64,000 nucleotides of DNA from Muribaculaceae bacterium (GCA_009775265.1 VSPG01000001.1:190978-254977); one strand, 5' to 3'. Shown: positions 25,250 to 33,735, numbered from the stretch's first letter. The notes: generated by a model not told the origin, from the sequence alone. Numbers and translations are program-made.

Positions 25250-25283
25250 AAAACGGATGGCTATAAGTGCAGCCGTCCGTTTT
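25250..25283 (-). terminator. Terminator after the Dabb gene
   Basis: Arms 25250-25262 and 25271-25283 pair over 13 positions with one wobble around an 8-base loop. Read on the - strand the stem ends in a run of T (GTTTTTGATTT). It closes the aspartokinase/ABC-F/Dabb group. Confidence 0.75.
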
Positions 25284-25293
25284 TTGATTTATT

Positions 25294-25587
25294 TCAGAAT
25301 TCGTAGTCCACGCATGCCCGCATGTCCTTGTTGGCACCGAGTAGCGCCGCTGCCGCCACGTGGGCCGGGTGTTTGGCGTAGACAGGCACGTCTGCCATTG
25401 TTGGTACTACGGCGGTCAATACTACGTCCCAATCTTCGCATGGGTTTGTGTTGATGCCCACTTCAATGGATTGAAGTACGTCGATTTGTTCAGGAAGAGC
25501 TTCAAGAGCGCTCTTGAAAGATTCTGCCACGCGCAAACGCTCGTCAGCGCTGCCTTTCAGGCGAAACATAACAATGTGCTTTACCAT
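25294..25587 (-). CDS. Dabb family (stress-responsive A/B barrel) protein
   Basis: 97 residues, the full length of a single Dabb domain. The start VKHIVMFRLKG, then ADERLRVAESFKSALEALPEQI, IEVGINTNP, WDVVLTAVVPTMADVPVYAKHPAHVAAAAL is the standard order of this ferredoxin-like dimeric fold. Members are small cytosolic proteins, some acting in stress or in polyketide-type ring formation; most have no known role. The gene starts 2 bases after the ABC-F stop codon and precedes a terminator, so it belongs to that transcript. Confidence 0.9.
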   Translation of the reverse strand: MVKHIVMFRLKGSADERLRVAESFKSALEALPEQIDVLQSIEVGINTNPCEDWDVVLTAVVPTMADVPVYAKHPAHVAAAALLGANKDMRACVDYEF

Positions 25588-25589
25588 AT

Positions 25590-27209
25590 TTATGTATTGT
25601 AAAGACGTTCGCGGGCAGCAAGCACGCGTTCGTCTGTGATATAGTCGTCGTAATCCATCATTTTGTCTATGATGCCTCCGGGTGTAAGCTCAATAATGCG
25701 GTTGCACACGGTCTGTATGAATTCGTGGTCGTGCGAAGCCATGAGCACATTGCCTTTGAATGCTTGAAGCGTGTTGTTGAACGCCTGTATGCTTTCAAGG
25801 TCGAGATGGTTTGTAGGGGAGTCCAGTACGAGTGTATTGGCGTTGGTCATCATCATTCTTGCTATCATGCAGCGCATTTTTTCGCCACCGCTGAGCACAG
25901 AGGCTTTTTTGAGCACTTCTTCTCCTGAAAAAAGCATTTTTCCAAGAAAACCTTTGAGATATATCTCGCTGGTATCGGAACTGAATTGGCACAGCCAGTC
26001 TACCAGATTAAGGTCGGTACGGAAGAAATCGGAGTTGTCCATTGGCAGATAGGCATTCGTAATAGTTTGTCCCCAGTCGAAAGTGCCTGCATCTGCTTTG
26101 CGCTTGCCCATGACTATTTCGAAAAGAGCGGTCATGGCGCGAGGGTCTCTGCTCAGGAACACCACCTTGTCGCCTTTTTCAATTTGAAAGTTCACATCGT
26201 TGAAAAGCGGCGTCCCATCGTCGCTTGTGGCGCTAAGTCCGTGCACTTCAAGGATTTTGTTGCCGGGCTCACGCTCGGGGGTGAAGATGATGCCCGGATA
26301 GCGACGGCTTGAAGGCTGGATTTCCTCGACGTTGAGTTTTTCAAGCATCTTTTTGCGTGAGGTGGTCTGCTTGCTTTTGGCTACATTGGCACTGAAGCGC
26401 TGGATGAATTCCATAAGCTCCTTACGCTTTTCTTCGGCTTTCTTGTTCTGTTGCTGTTGCTGGCGCAGGGCAAGCTGGCTCGACTGGTACCAGAAACTGT
26501 AGTTTCCGGCAAAAAGTTGAACACGGCTATAGTCGATATCCAAGGTGTGAGTGCACACGGAGTCAAGGAAATGTCGGTCGTGGCTGACTACGAGCACCGT
26601 GTTCTCAAATTTGGAGAGATAGTCTTCCAGCCACGCCACGGTGTCGAGGTCGAGGTCGTTGGTAGGTTCGTCAAGCAGTAGGTTGTCGGGGTTGCCGAAT
26701 AATGCCTTTGCAAGAAGAACACGCACTTTTTCCTTACCGCTCAATTCGCCCATCAGCGAGTAGTGGAGGTCTTCTTTTATGCCGAGACCACTTAGCAGCG
26801 CAGCTGCATCGCTTTCAGCATTCCAGCCTTCGAGTTCGGCAAAACGTTCTTCAAGTTCCGATGCGCGTATTCCGTCGGCGTCACTGAAATCCTCTTTCGC
26901 ATACAGTGCATTTTTCTCCTGCATAATATCCCAAAGCACGGTATGGCCTTGAAGCACAGTGTCCATAACCGTACAATTGTCGAATTTGTAGTGATCCTGT
27001 TCTAATACGCTCATGCGTTCCCCAGGGCCTTGGTTGACAGATCCGTGGGTGGGGGCCAGTTCTCCGCTAAGCATACGCATGAGGGTGGATTTTCCCGCAC
27101 CGTTGGCTCCTATTATTCCATAGCAGTTGCCGGGAGTGAATTTGAGATTGACATCCTGAAACAGCACACGTTTGCCGAATTGGATGCCGAGATTGTTGAC
27201 TGTAATCAT
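25590..27209 (-). CDS. ABC-F family ATPase (YkpA/YbiT-like) with degenerate second site
   Basis: 539 residues with two nucleotide-binding domains and no membrane part, so a ribosome-associated ABC-F factor is likely. Domain 1 is intact: Walker A GANGAGKST at about 34-42, signature LSGKEKVRV and Walker B LLLDEPTNDLDL. The linker (about 245-310; RQQQQQNKKAEEKRKEL, TSRKKMLEKL) fits the P-site tRNA interaction motif. In domain 2 the P-loop is replaced by LSRDPRAMT, and the Walker B region reads LVLDSPTNHLDLES, with Ser where the catalytic Glu normally sits; the signature LSGGEKMR is kept. Degenerate second Walker A loops also occur in Bacillus YkpA, but the Ser is less usual as far as I recall. 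It lies 16 bases behind the aspartokinase gene. Confidence 0.92.
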   Translation of the reverse strand: MITVNNLGIQFGKRVLFQDVNLKFTPGNCYGIIGANGAGKSTLMRMLSGELAPTHGSVNQGPGERMSVLEQDHYKFDNCTVMDTVLQGHTVLWDIMQEKNALYAKEDFSDADGIRASELEERFAELEGWNAESDAAALLSGLGIKEDLHYSLMGELSGKEKVRVLLAKALFGNPDNLLLDEPTNDLDLDTVAWLEDYLSKFENTVLVVSHDRHFLDSVCTHTLDIDYSRVQLFAGNYSFWYQSSQLALRQQQQQNKKAEEKRKELMEFIQRFSANVAKSKQTTSRKKMLEKLNVEEIQPSSRRYPGIIFTPEREPGNKILEVHGLSATSDDGTPLFNDVNFQIEKGDKVVFLSRDPRAMTALFEIVMGKRKADAGTFDWGQTITNAYLPMDNSDFFRTDLNLVDWLCQFSSDTSEIYLKGFLGKMLFSGEEVLKKASVLSGGEKMRCMIARMMMTNANTLVLDSPTNHLDLESIQAFNNTLQAFKGNVLMASHDHEFIQTVCNRIIELTPGGIIDKMMDYDDYITDERVLAARERLYNT

Positions 27210-27225
27210 ATATCTTTGGAAACCT

Positions 27226-28254
27226 TTATTTTATATTGATGAATGCATCGTGAAGCAGATTCATGGCTTTGTCTGCTTCTTCTGTCGAAACTTGAGCACA
27301 GACATATCCGTCGTTCTGGACGATATTTAAAATGTTTAATGGTGAAAGCTGCTGTTTTATATCGTCCATAGCGTCGCCATGGCCTATTATGCTTACTTCG
27401 CTGCAATTGCCGGATTCAAGCGAGGCTATCGCCACGAATCCTTTGTCGTCATTGAAATTTCCTATAATAGTGCCTCCTGTTTCAGGATGGAATGAGTCAA
27501 GCACTTGCACCGGGAATGCAGCCCTTTCGGCAGGACGGATGCAGTCTGGATGTAGAATCTTGGCGCCGCGCCGGGCTGCAGTATTGGCTTGGGCATAGCT
27601 CATTTTGGGGATTCTTCTCGCAGTCTGCACCCGTCGTGGGTCGGCTGTGTACACTCCGTCGACATCGGTCCATATCTGCACCGATTCAGCGCCAAGCGCT
27701 TCTCCGAGCAGAGTAGCGGTGTAGTCGCTTCCTCCACGCGAGAGAGTGGAGACGGCACCTGATGAATCCCGGCATATAAATCCTTGCGTGATATATATAT
27801 CATGTTGCCCGGTCTTTTCAATTGCTGTTTTTGCAGAACGCTTTATTGTTTTCGTGTCTGGTTCTCCGTCCGTTCCGACGCTCATGAAGTCAAGGGCAGG
27901 CACCCAAGCTGCGTCTGCTCCTTTGGAGCAGAGGTAGGAATGCATTATAGTGGTGCTGAGTAGTTCGCCGCATGCCACGATTTCGGAAGGAGTGGATGCT
28001 GCATCCATGATGGCATGTATTTTGCTACATATGTTTTTGGGAAGTCCCAATGATTCAGCAGTGGCTGTGTGCCGTTCAATGATGGAATCCTGTGACCCTT
28101 TTCCTTCCGAGAGGGCGAGCAGTGAGTTGGTGGCGCCGCTCATAGCCGACAGGACTACCACCACGGGATGTTTGGCCGATAATATTATATCTGCAGTGGC
28201 TGCTATCCGTTCGGCCGAACCAACCGATGTGCCGCCAAATTTCATTATTATCAT
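27226..28254 (-). CDS. lysC: Aspartate kinase, short form
   Basis: 342 residues; phosphorylates aspartate at the entry to lysine, threonine and methionine synthesis. The kinase domain is complete: KFGGTSVGS at 5-13, then SRGGSDYTATLLGEAL and IWTDVDGVYTADPR, ending near TGGTIIGN at about 258. Usual monofunctional enzymes have about 400-450 residues with two ACT domains. Here only about 80 residues follow, resembling one ACT unit (SEVSIIGHGDAMDDIKQQL, ILNIVQNDGYVCAQVS). Feedback control may therefore differ. No homoserine dehydrogenase part is fused. The first gene of the group with ABC-F and Dabb; a -7 element lies 35 bases upstream. Confidence 0.9.
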   Translation of the reverse strand: MIIMKFGGTSVGSAERIAATADIILSAKHPVVVVLSAMSGATNSLLALSEGKGSQDSIIERHTATAESLGLPKNICSKIHAIMDAASTPSEIVACGELLSTTIMHSYLCSKGADAAWVPALDFMSVGTDGEPDTKTIKRSAKTAIEKTGQHDIYITQGFICRDSSGAVSTLSRGGSDYTATLLGEALGAESVQIWTDVDGVYTADPRRVQTARRIPKMSYAQANTAARRGAKILHPDCIRPAERAAFPVQVLDSFHPETGGTIIGNFNDDKGFVAIASLESGNCSEVSIIGHGDAMDDIKQQLSPLNILNIVQNDGYVCAQVSTEEADKAMNLLHDAFINIK

Positions 28255-28289
28255 TTAGACAATCTCTTAAGACCTGAATGTTTGGACTG

Positions 28290-28297
28290 CAAATTTA
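28290..28297 (-). promoter_or_regulatory. -7 promoter element of the aspartokinase operon
   Basis: TAAATTTG on the - strand matches TAnnTTTG and lies 35 bases before the ATG at 28254. Confidence 0.55.
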
Positions 28298-28323
28298 GCC
28301 ATTTTTTTTCATAAGAAAAAACG

Positions 28324-28344
28324 AATGGCCGCATGGCGGCCATT
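28324..28344 (-). terminator. Terminator after the Crp/Fnr regulator gene
   Basis: A 9-bp stem (28324-28332 with 28336-28344) with a 3-base loop. On the - strand it is followed by CGTTTTTTCTT, a classic intrinsic terminator 37 bases past the regulator stop codon. Confidence 0.8.
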
Positions 28345-28381
28345 ATAGTAAAGTATTATAAAGTAAAGCAAATGTGGCAGT

Positions 28382-29080
28382 TCAACCATATTTGCTTATT
28401 TTACGCAATTGGGCTTCATTGATGATTTTTATGCGTCGTCCGTCTACTACAACAAGTCGTTCTGCGACAAAAGTGGACAGGGTGCGTATGGCATTGCTGG
28501 TGGTCATGTTTGAAAGGTTGGCCAAGTCCTCACGTGCCATGTATATTTTTAGAGTGGCGCCGTCGTCCTCGTAGCCATAGTTGTCAAGCAGTACGATTAA
28601 AGCTTCGGCAAGGCGTCCTCTGATATGCTTCTGCGTTAAATTTACTATTCTGGTATCGGAACCTCCGAGGTTTTTCGATAGTTCCTGAATGAAAAACCAC
28701 GCAAGACTGTTGTTGCTGCTTATCATGTCTCGAACAAGGGTGAGTGGCACCAAGCCAAGCATGGAAGGCTCGAAAGCGGAAGCACTGCTGACGTAAGATT
28801 CCTGTGCAAAAAAAGCCCTGTAGCCGAAATACTGCACAGGTCGAATGAGCCGAAGAATCTGCACACGGCCGCCTACGCCTTCTTTGGTCTTTTTTACTTT
28901 GCCTTTAAGCAGTACCCACAGAAACTCCGGTTCGTCGCCCTCGGCATATATGAGCTGGTTTTTCTTGAAGGTGTGCACCTCCATGTTTTCGACTACCAGA
29001 CGACGCTCCTCGCTGTTGAGGCGTGCCCATATTTCGGCCATGTCCTCATTGATAACTTTCTCGAGAGCTGCTTTTATCAT
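28382..29080 (-). CDS. Crp/Fnr family transcriptional regulator
   Basis: 232 residues. A cyclic-nucleotide-binding beta-barrel fills about 15-130 (VENMEVHTFKKNQLIYAEGD, EFLWVLLKGKVKKTKEG), then a long dimer helix, then a winged helix near 165-225 with IYMAREDLANLSNMTTSNAIRTLS as its recognition part. No cysteine set for an Fnr iron-sulfur cluster is visible, and the typical cAMP-contact motif is not evident, so the ligand is unknown. It stands alone between two terminators with its own promoter. The 22-bp palindrome directly upstream (29142-29185) could be an operator as well as a terminator. Confidence 0.9.
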   Translation of the reverse strand: MIKAALEKVINEDMAEIWARLNSEERRLVVENMEVHTFKKNQLIYAEGDEPEFLWVLLKGKVKKTKEGVGGRVQILRLIRPVQYFGYRAFFAQESYVSSASAFEPSMLGLVPLTLVRDMISSNNSLAWFFIQELSKNLGGSDTRIVNLTQKHIRGRLAEALIVLLDNYGYEDDGATLKIYMAREDLANLSNMTTSNAIRTLSTFVAERLVVVDGRRIKIINEAQLRKISKYG

Positions 29081-29114
29081 CCTTATGTGTTGTATTGCTA
29101 TGTTTTATAACATG

Positions 29115-29122
29115 CAAATTTA
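29115..29122 (-). promoter_or_regulatory. -7 promoter element of the Crp/Fnr gene
   Basis: TAAATTTG on the - strand matches TAnnTTTG, 34 bases before the ATG at 29080. The palindrome at 29142-29185 lies just upstream. Confidence 0.55.
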
Positions 29123-29141
29123 CTATTTTTTTTCATAAAAA

Positions 29142-29185
29142 CGCAATTATAGGCCTTAAAAACGTTTTTAAGGCCTATAATTGCG
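29142..29185 (-). terminator. 44-base perfect palindrome, terminator of the TonB receptor gene
   Basis: Arms 29142-29163 and 29164-29185 are exact reverse complements with no unpaired centre. On the - strand the stem is followed by TTTTTATGAAAAAAAATAG, so it can end transcription of the receptor gene, whose stop is 17 bases away. Confidence 0.75.
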
Positions 29186-29202
29186 ACAAAATTGCCAATA
29201 AC

Positions 29203-31623
29203 TCAGAAGTCAACCGTCAGACGAACATTAAACTGACGTCTGGTAAGGTAGTTCGGCACGGCGTATTGTATGTCATTGACATCTGTCACCCAATAGTAAG
29301 AACTGACGTTGCTGATGTCGAGAAGATTGAATACATCCACGCCTAACCACACACTTTTGAGTTTGGATGCGATTCCTCCACGCTGTGGTTGCCCGGCGGC
29401 AAGGGGCGATAAAAGTGCATAGCTGAGTCCTACGTCTACGCGCTTATAGGCGGGAGCGCGGAAGTATCCTTTGTCGCGGCTGCCGCGCGGGGCTGTCATG
29501 GGCAGCCCGTCATTGAGTATCCCGCGTAGGCTGAATTTCAGTTTTGGAAATTTCGGGAAATAGTCAGTAAAATACAGAGCCATGCTGTAGCGACGGTCGG
29601 AAGGGCGGGGAACCTTTACGCCGTTCAGAGTTTCCTGTGTTTTCATAAGCGAAAAACTAATCCAGGAATCAGAACCCGGCACAAATTGTCCGAACAGTTT
29701 GAAGTCTATTCCGGTGGCAAATCCATTGCTTAGATTCTGACCGGCATATACTACCTTAAGATTATCTATTTCGTAGGGGATCAGGTTGCCGAGATTCTTG
29801 TAATAAGCTTCAGCAGAGAATTTGAAAGGACGGTTGAATGCCCTGAATGTGAAATCGGCGCCACCGATAAACTGGAAACTGCGCTGCGACTTGATGTCGG
29901 AGTTAAGGCGCACAATTGTGTTGCCGTCCTCATCCGTCACCGGCTGGCGGAACTCTTTGAAAAACGGCGATTGGTAATAAAGGCCGGTGGCCACGCGGAA
30001 CGCCCATCGGGGAGCTGCATCAGGAACGAATCCTACACTTACACGCGGGCTTACGAGGAATTCGCGGTTGAAATCCCAATAGCTGAAACGAATGCCTCCG
30101 TTGATGTTCACATAGCCTGCGGCGGTAGATAATCTATAGCTGTCCTGCACATATGCCGACATGCGATTGGAACTTAAATCATTGCGGGAATCGAGGTTGT
30201 AAATCACGCGCAATGCGTCGGGAGTGGCGGGAAGGGAGAATCCGGCGCTGTCCCGCAACTCCCATTCGCGTGTGCGGTCATGGATGCTCTCGTGGTTGAT
30301 GCTTATCCCGTATGCCAGATTATGTCGGCCTAATGCAGTGGCACCACGTAGTGATGCGCTGAAAACGCTTGCTTTGAGTCTGTTTCTGGCATGTTCGCGA
30401 TACTTGCCGACACCGAGTTCTCCCCCGATGCTTCCCTCGCCGGATGTGCCGGCCTGATCAAGCCAATATTCTCCGCTTATATCATAAGCCACGAGTTCGT
30501 TGGATAGGAATCCCGACAGCAGTAAATCAAAAGTGGATTTCTTGTTGGGTGTGAAAGAGATAGTGGCGGCACCAAAGAATGTTTCAAAACGGTCTTTTTC
30601 GTTGCCGTCGAAATAGACTTTGAACTGCTTGGCGTCGGTAGATGTGCCAAATGCCGTATTGCGGTCGTGAGGCACGAATTTATAGTTGTTTATTGCTATA
30701 TTGCCAAGCACGCTTGCTTTCCATTTAGGACTGAACTTGAATGTGAGGTAGGTCTGATAATCGAAAAAACGAGGGTCGTATTCTCCTTTGTCGTCCATGG
30801 ACCCCAATAGCGATGCGTTGCTTTTGTAACGCAGGCCATGGATTTGGGTAAAACGTCCGGACGCACTTCCTAAAGCCAGGCTTCCGCCCATGAGGCTTAA
30901 GGCCGCAGAGCCTTCGAAAGACTCCGGCTCTCGATAGCTTATGTCAAGCACACTTGACATGCGGTCGCCGTATTGGGCGCCGAACCCCCCGGTCGAGAAT
31001 CCGATGGCACCCACGAGGTCGGGATTGATTATGCTGAGACCTTCTTGCTGTCCGGAACTTACAAGTTGAGGGCGATATACTTCTATGCCATTGATGTAGA
31101 CGCTGTTTTCGTCGTAAGAACCGCCACGCACTGAGTATTGCGAGGACATTTCATTGCTTCCGGTCACGCCGGCCATTGTACTGATTAGGCCTTCCACAGA
31201 GCCGCCGCTTACATCTGGAGCGAGCTTGTAGCTGTCTCCGTCGATGCGTTGTATTCCGTCTGTCTGCTTTCTGTATTCAGTTACTTCGATGGCGTTGAGG
31301 GTATAGCTCGCCGGTTCCATCTTCACGTTTACTGTCACATCTCCTTTAGGCTTTATAAGTTTGCGCTTGGCTTCCTGATAGCCTATACAAGTGAACACCA
31401 GACGCAATGTGTCGGATTCGGGTACAGAAAACTGATAATTGCCGTCAAGGCCGGACGTGGCGCCGAGGGCGGTGCCTTGCAGCCGTACCGATACAAATTC
31501 GAGAGCCTCGTTGTTCTCGTCTGTGATTTTTCCTTGAATCTTCACTGCGGCTTGTGTGCCGGATGCGGCTGCAAGCGCGAGTACAAATATAATAAATGAT
31601 GTGACTCGGTTCATTATGTTCAT
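29203..31623 (-). CDS. TonB-dependent outer-membrane receptor with carboxypeptidase-like N-terminal domain
   Basis: 806 residues. Signal peptide (SFIIFVLALAAASGTQA), then a CarboxypepD_reg-like domain at about 28-110 (IQGKITDENNEALEFVSVRL, GLDGNYQFSVPESDTLRLVF), then a plug near 120-230 with ISTMAGVTGSNEMSSQYSVRGG and SVYINGIEVYRP, and a 22-stranded barrel ending in RRQFNVRLTVDF. Such receptors import a bound ligand using TonB energy. Unlike SusC proteins it has no SusD partner beside it, so siderophore, cobalamin, peptide or other uptake is possible. The ligand is not predictable. It lies 74 bases after rho, beyond a hairpin. Confidence 0.92.
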   Translation of the reverse strand: MNIMNRVTSFIIFVLALAAASGTQAAVKIQGKITDENNEALEFVSVRLQGTALGATSGLDGNYQFSVPESDTLRLVFTCIGYQEAKRKLIKPKGDVTVNVKMEPASYTLNAIEVTEYRKQTDGIQRIDGDSYKLAPDVSGGSVEGLISTMAGVTGSNEMSSQYSVRGGSYDENSVYINGIEVYRPQLVSSGQQEGLSIINPDLVGAIGFSTGGFGAQYGDRMSSVLDISYREPESFEGSAALSLMGGSLALGSASGRFTQIHGLRYKSNASLLGSMDDKGEYDPRFFDYQTYLTFKFSPKWKASVLGNIAINNYKFVPHDRNTAFGTSTDAKQFKVYFDGNEKDRFETFFGAATISFTPNKKSTFDLLLSGFLSNELVAYDISGEYWLDQAGTSGEGSIGGELGVGKYREHARNRLKASVFSASLRGATALGRHNLAYGISINHESIHDRTREWELRDSAGFSLPATPDALRVIYNLDSRNDLSSNRMSAYVQDSYRLSTAAGYVNINGGIRFSYWDFNREFLVSPRVSVGFVPDAAPRWAFRVATGLYYQSPFFKEFRQPVTDEDGNTIVRLNSDIKSQRSFQFIGGADFTFRAFNRPFKFSAEAYYKNLGNLIPYEIDNLKVVYAGQNLSNGFATGIDFKLFGQFVPGSDSWISFSLMKTQETLNGVKVPRPSDRRYSMALYFTDYFPKFPKLKFSLRGILNDGLPMTAPRGSRDKGYFRAPAYKRVDVGLSYALLSPLAAGQPQRGGIASKLKSVWLGVDVFNLLDISNVSSYYWVTDVNDIQYAVPNYLTRRQFNVRLTVDF

Positions 31624-31639
31624 TGCTACAGCAATAATA

Positions 31640-31675
31640 ACGCGCAGCCGGGCGAAAAATTGCCCGGCTGCGCGT
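31640..31675 (-). terminator. Terminator after rho
   Basis: Arms 31640-31653 and 31662-31675 are exact reverse complements over 14 GC-rich bases with an 8-base loop. On the - strand a short TTATTATTG run follows, 22 bases beyond the rho stop codon. Confidence 0.75.
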
Positions 31676-31697
31676 ATATGTTAGCTCATGCTGTCTG

Positions 31698-33551
31698 TCA
31701 GTCGCCCATGGTGCGCAACAGTTCGTCGTTGTCGCGGGTACGCTCCATGCGGTCTTTGATGAATTCCATGGCTTCGACACTGTTGCGGTCGCCAAGGAAG
31801 CGGCGGAGAATCCACATGCGGTTGAGCGTTTCGGGACGCAGAAGCAGGTCGTCGCGGCGTGTGCTTGATGCCATGATGTCGACTGCGGGGAATATGCGCT
31901 TGTTGGATAGTTTGCGGTCGAGTTGCAACTCCATATTGCCGGTGCCTTTGAACTCTTCGAAAATGACTTCGTCCATTTTTGAGGATGTCTCTGTAAGTGC
32001 AGTGGCTATTATGGTGAGCGAACCTCCGCCTTCTATGTTGCGGGCCGCGCCAAAGAAGCGTTTAGGCTTTTGGAGTGCGTTGGCATCCACGCCTCCGCTG
32101 AGAATCTTGCCGGAAGCAGGTGCGCAAGTATTGTAAGCTCGTGCAAGCCTTGTGATTGAGTCGAGAAGAATCACGACGTCATGGCCGCATTCCACCATTC
32201 GCTTTGCTTTCTCAAGCACTATGCCGGCAATGCGAACATGGCGGTCGGCCGGTTCGTCGAATGTGCTGGCTATCACTTCCGCATTGACGCTGCGTTGCAT
32301 GTCGGTCACTTCTTCGGGACGCTCGTCGATGAGAAGTATTATGATGTATGTTTCGGGATGGTTTTCTGCTATGGCGTTGGCGACGTCTTTCAAAAGCAGG
32401 GTCTTACCGGTTTTCGGAGGTGCCACGATAAGGCCTCGCTGTCCTTTGCCTATAGGGGAGAACATGTCCACGACGCGTGTAGACATATTACATGTTGTTC
32501 CGCCTGTGATATTGAATTTCTCATCCGGGAACAGCGGTGTTAGGTGTTCGAACGGCACGCGGTCGCGGATAAAGTCAAGCGAACGTCCGTTTACGCGCAA
32601 TACTTCTGTAAGAATGAAATATTTGTCGTTTTCTCGTGGCGGACGTACTCCTGCTTCTACCACGTCGCCGGTCTTGAGCCCGTATTGCTTTATTTGTGCC
32701 TGAGACACGTAGATGTCATCGGGGCTCGGCATATAATTGAAGTCGCTCGACCGAAGGAATCCGTGCCCTTGTGGCTCTATTTCGAGTACGCCTGCAGCCT
32801 CGAGCAGTCCTGCAAAGTCATAGCGGGTATTGTTCTGCTGTGGCTGACGGTCTTTGCGGTTTTTGTTTTTCTTAGACTGCTGCTGTTGTCCGGGCAGTTG
32901 TTGTCCGGGTTCGGCTATTGTTATAGGGCTGTGAGCCTGGGCTTTTTCTGCCTCCTCACGCTCATGTTGTGAACGTGGCACGAATTTACGTCCCTCGCTG
33001 CGGGGAAAGAATGTGCCGAGAGAAGTGTCTGCGTTTGCGGATGGACGGAAATCCCGTTTGGGCTGAGGGGTTTGCGTTTCGTCGGCCTGTTCCTTGTTTG
33101 CGTCCTCGGCCGGAGCTTCATTTGGTTCGGTAGTATTGTCTGAAGCCTCTTCGGTAGCCACGGGCGATGGTTCGGCTGCTTCTTCTTCAAGGCGCCGGCG
33201 CTCTTCTATTTCTTTTTTCGAAGGACGGCCGCGGCGTTTGCGTGGAGTCTCAGGCGCAACGATATTTTCAGTTTCTGCGGCGGGAGCGTCGGAATCCTGC
33301 TGTTGTGGTGCTTTCTCGTTGGTAGCCGTTTCGTCGTTCTTTTTGCGCCTTGTGCGTTTTTTTGCTTCCGGCTGGTCGGAGGTACGACGCCGTTCTGCTC
33401 CGGCAGATGCCCGAGCCACAGCCTGTTCGTCGAGAATGCGATAAATGAGTTCTTCTTTTTGGGTTGGATCTATTTTTTTCAGACCCATGTCTTCGGCGAC
33501 TTTGCGCAATTCGGCGTCGCCCATTTCGTTCAATTCGGAAATGTTGTACAT
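31698..33551 (-). CDS. rho: Transcription termination factor Rho with long disordered insert
   Basis: 617 residues against about 420 in Escherichia coli. Rho_N helical domain at 1-45 (MYNISELNEMGDAELRKVAEDMG), then about 190 residues of low-complexity charged and Gln/Pro-rich sequence (KKRTRRKKND, ETPRKRRGRPSKKEIEE, GQQQQSKKNKNRKD). The RNA-binding cold-shock-like domain follows (GFLRSSDFNYMPSPDDIYVS), then the hexameric ATPase with Walker A APPKTGKTLLLKDV and the Q/R-loop part GGGSLTIIATALTET. Rho from Bacteroides thetaiotaomicron also has a disordered insert, reported to drive condensate formation and affect gut fitness. The gene has a good promoter (33705-33735) and a leader of about 150 bases that could be used for autoregulation. 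Confidence 0.95.
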   Translation of the reverse strand: MYNISELNEMGDAELRKVAEDMGLKKIDPTQKEELIYRILDEQAVARASAGAERRRTSDQPEAKKRTRRKKNDETATNEKAPQQQDSDAPAAETENIVAPETPRKRRGRPSKKEIEERRRLEEEAAEPSPVATEEASDNTTEPNEAPAEDANKEQADETQTPQPKRDFRPSANADTSLGTFFPRSEGRKFVPRSQHEREEAEKAQAHSPITIAEPGQQLPGQQQQSKKNKNRKDRQPQQNNTRYDFAGLLEAAGVLEIEPQGHGFLRSSDFNYMPSPDDIYVSQAQIKQYGLKTGDVVEAGVRPPRENDKYFILTEVLRVNGRSLDFIRDRVPFEHLTPLFPDEKFNITGGTTCNMSTRVVDMFSPIGKGQRGLIVAPPKTGKTLLLKDVANAIAENHPETYIIILLIDERPEEVTDMQRSVNAEVIASTFDEPADRHVRIAGIVLEKAKRMVECGHDVVILLDSITRLARAYNTCAPASGKILSGGVDANALQKPKRFFGAARNIEGGGSLTIIATALTETSSKMDEVIFEEFKGTGNMELQLDRKLSNKRIFPAVDIMASSTRRDDLLLRPETLNRMWILRRFLGDRNSVEAMEFIKDRMERTRDNDELLRTMGD

Positions 33552-33704
33552 ATAAAATTATGTAGTAATGCTTGTCGGGATTTATAACAGCGGTACATGA
33601 GCACCGGATTCCCAAGCTGCATTGCAGCTGATGTTCAATAAATGGAGGGGATGATACGTGTAGACTTAAAACGCGTTTTGCCACAATTGCGTTTTTCAAC
33701 GTTG

Positions 33705-33735
33705 CAAAATTACGATTCTTTTCTAAATTAACAAA
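33705..33735 (-). promoter_or_regulatory. rho promoter with both consensus elements
   Basis: On the - strand TTTG (33732-33735), a 19-base spacer and TAATTTTG (33705-33712), an exact fit to the Bacteroidetes primary sigma consensus. The start would lie near 33698, giving a leader of about 147 bases with a small AGCTGC/GCAGCT hairpin. Confidence 0.8.

Noticed and set aside
25590..27209. Sequence damage as the reason for the missing second P-loop of the ABC-F gene
   Set aside because: The frame is open throughout and related YkpA proteins also lack a consensus second P-loop, so this part is a family trait; only the Ser for Glu change is kept as a finding.
27226..28254. Frameshift as the cause of the short aspartokinase
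   Set aside because: Only 16 bases separate its stop from the next gene and the remaining ACT-like segment is in frame, so there is no lost 3' part.
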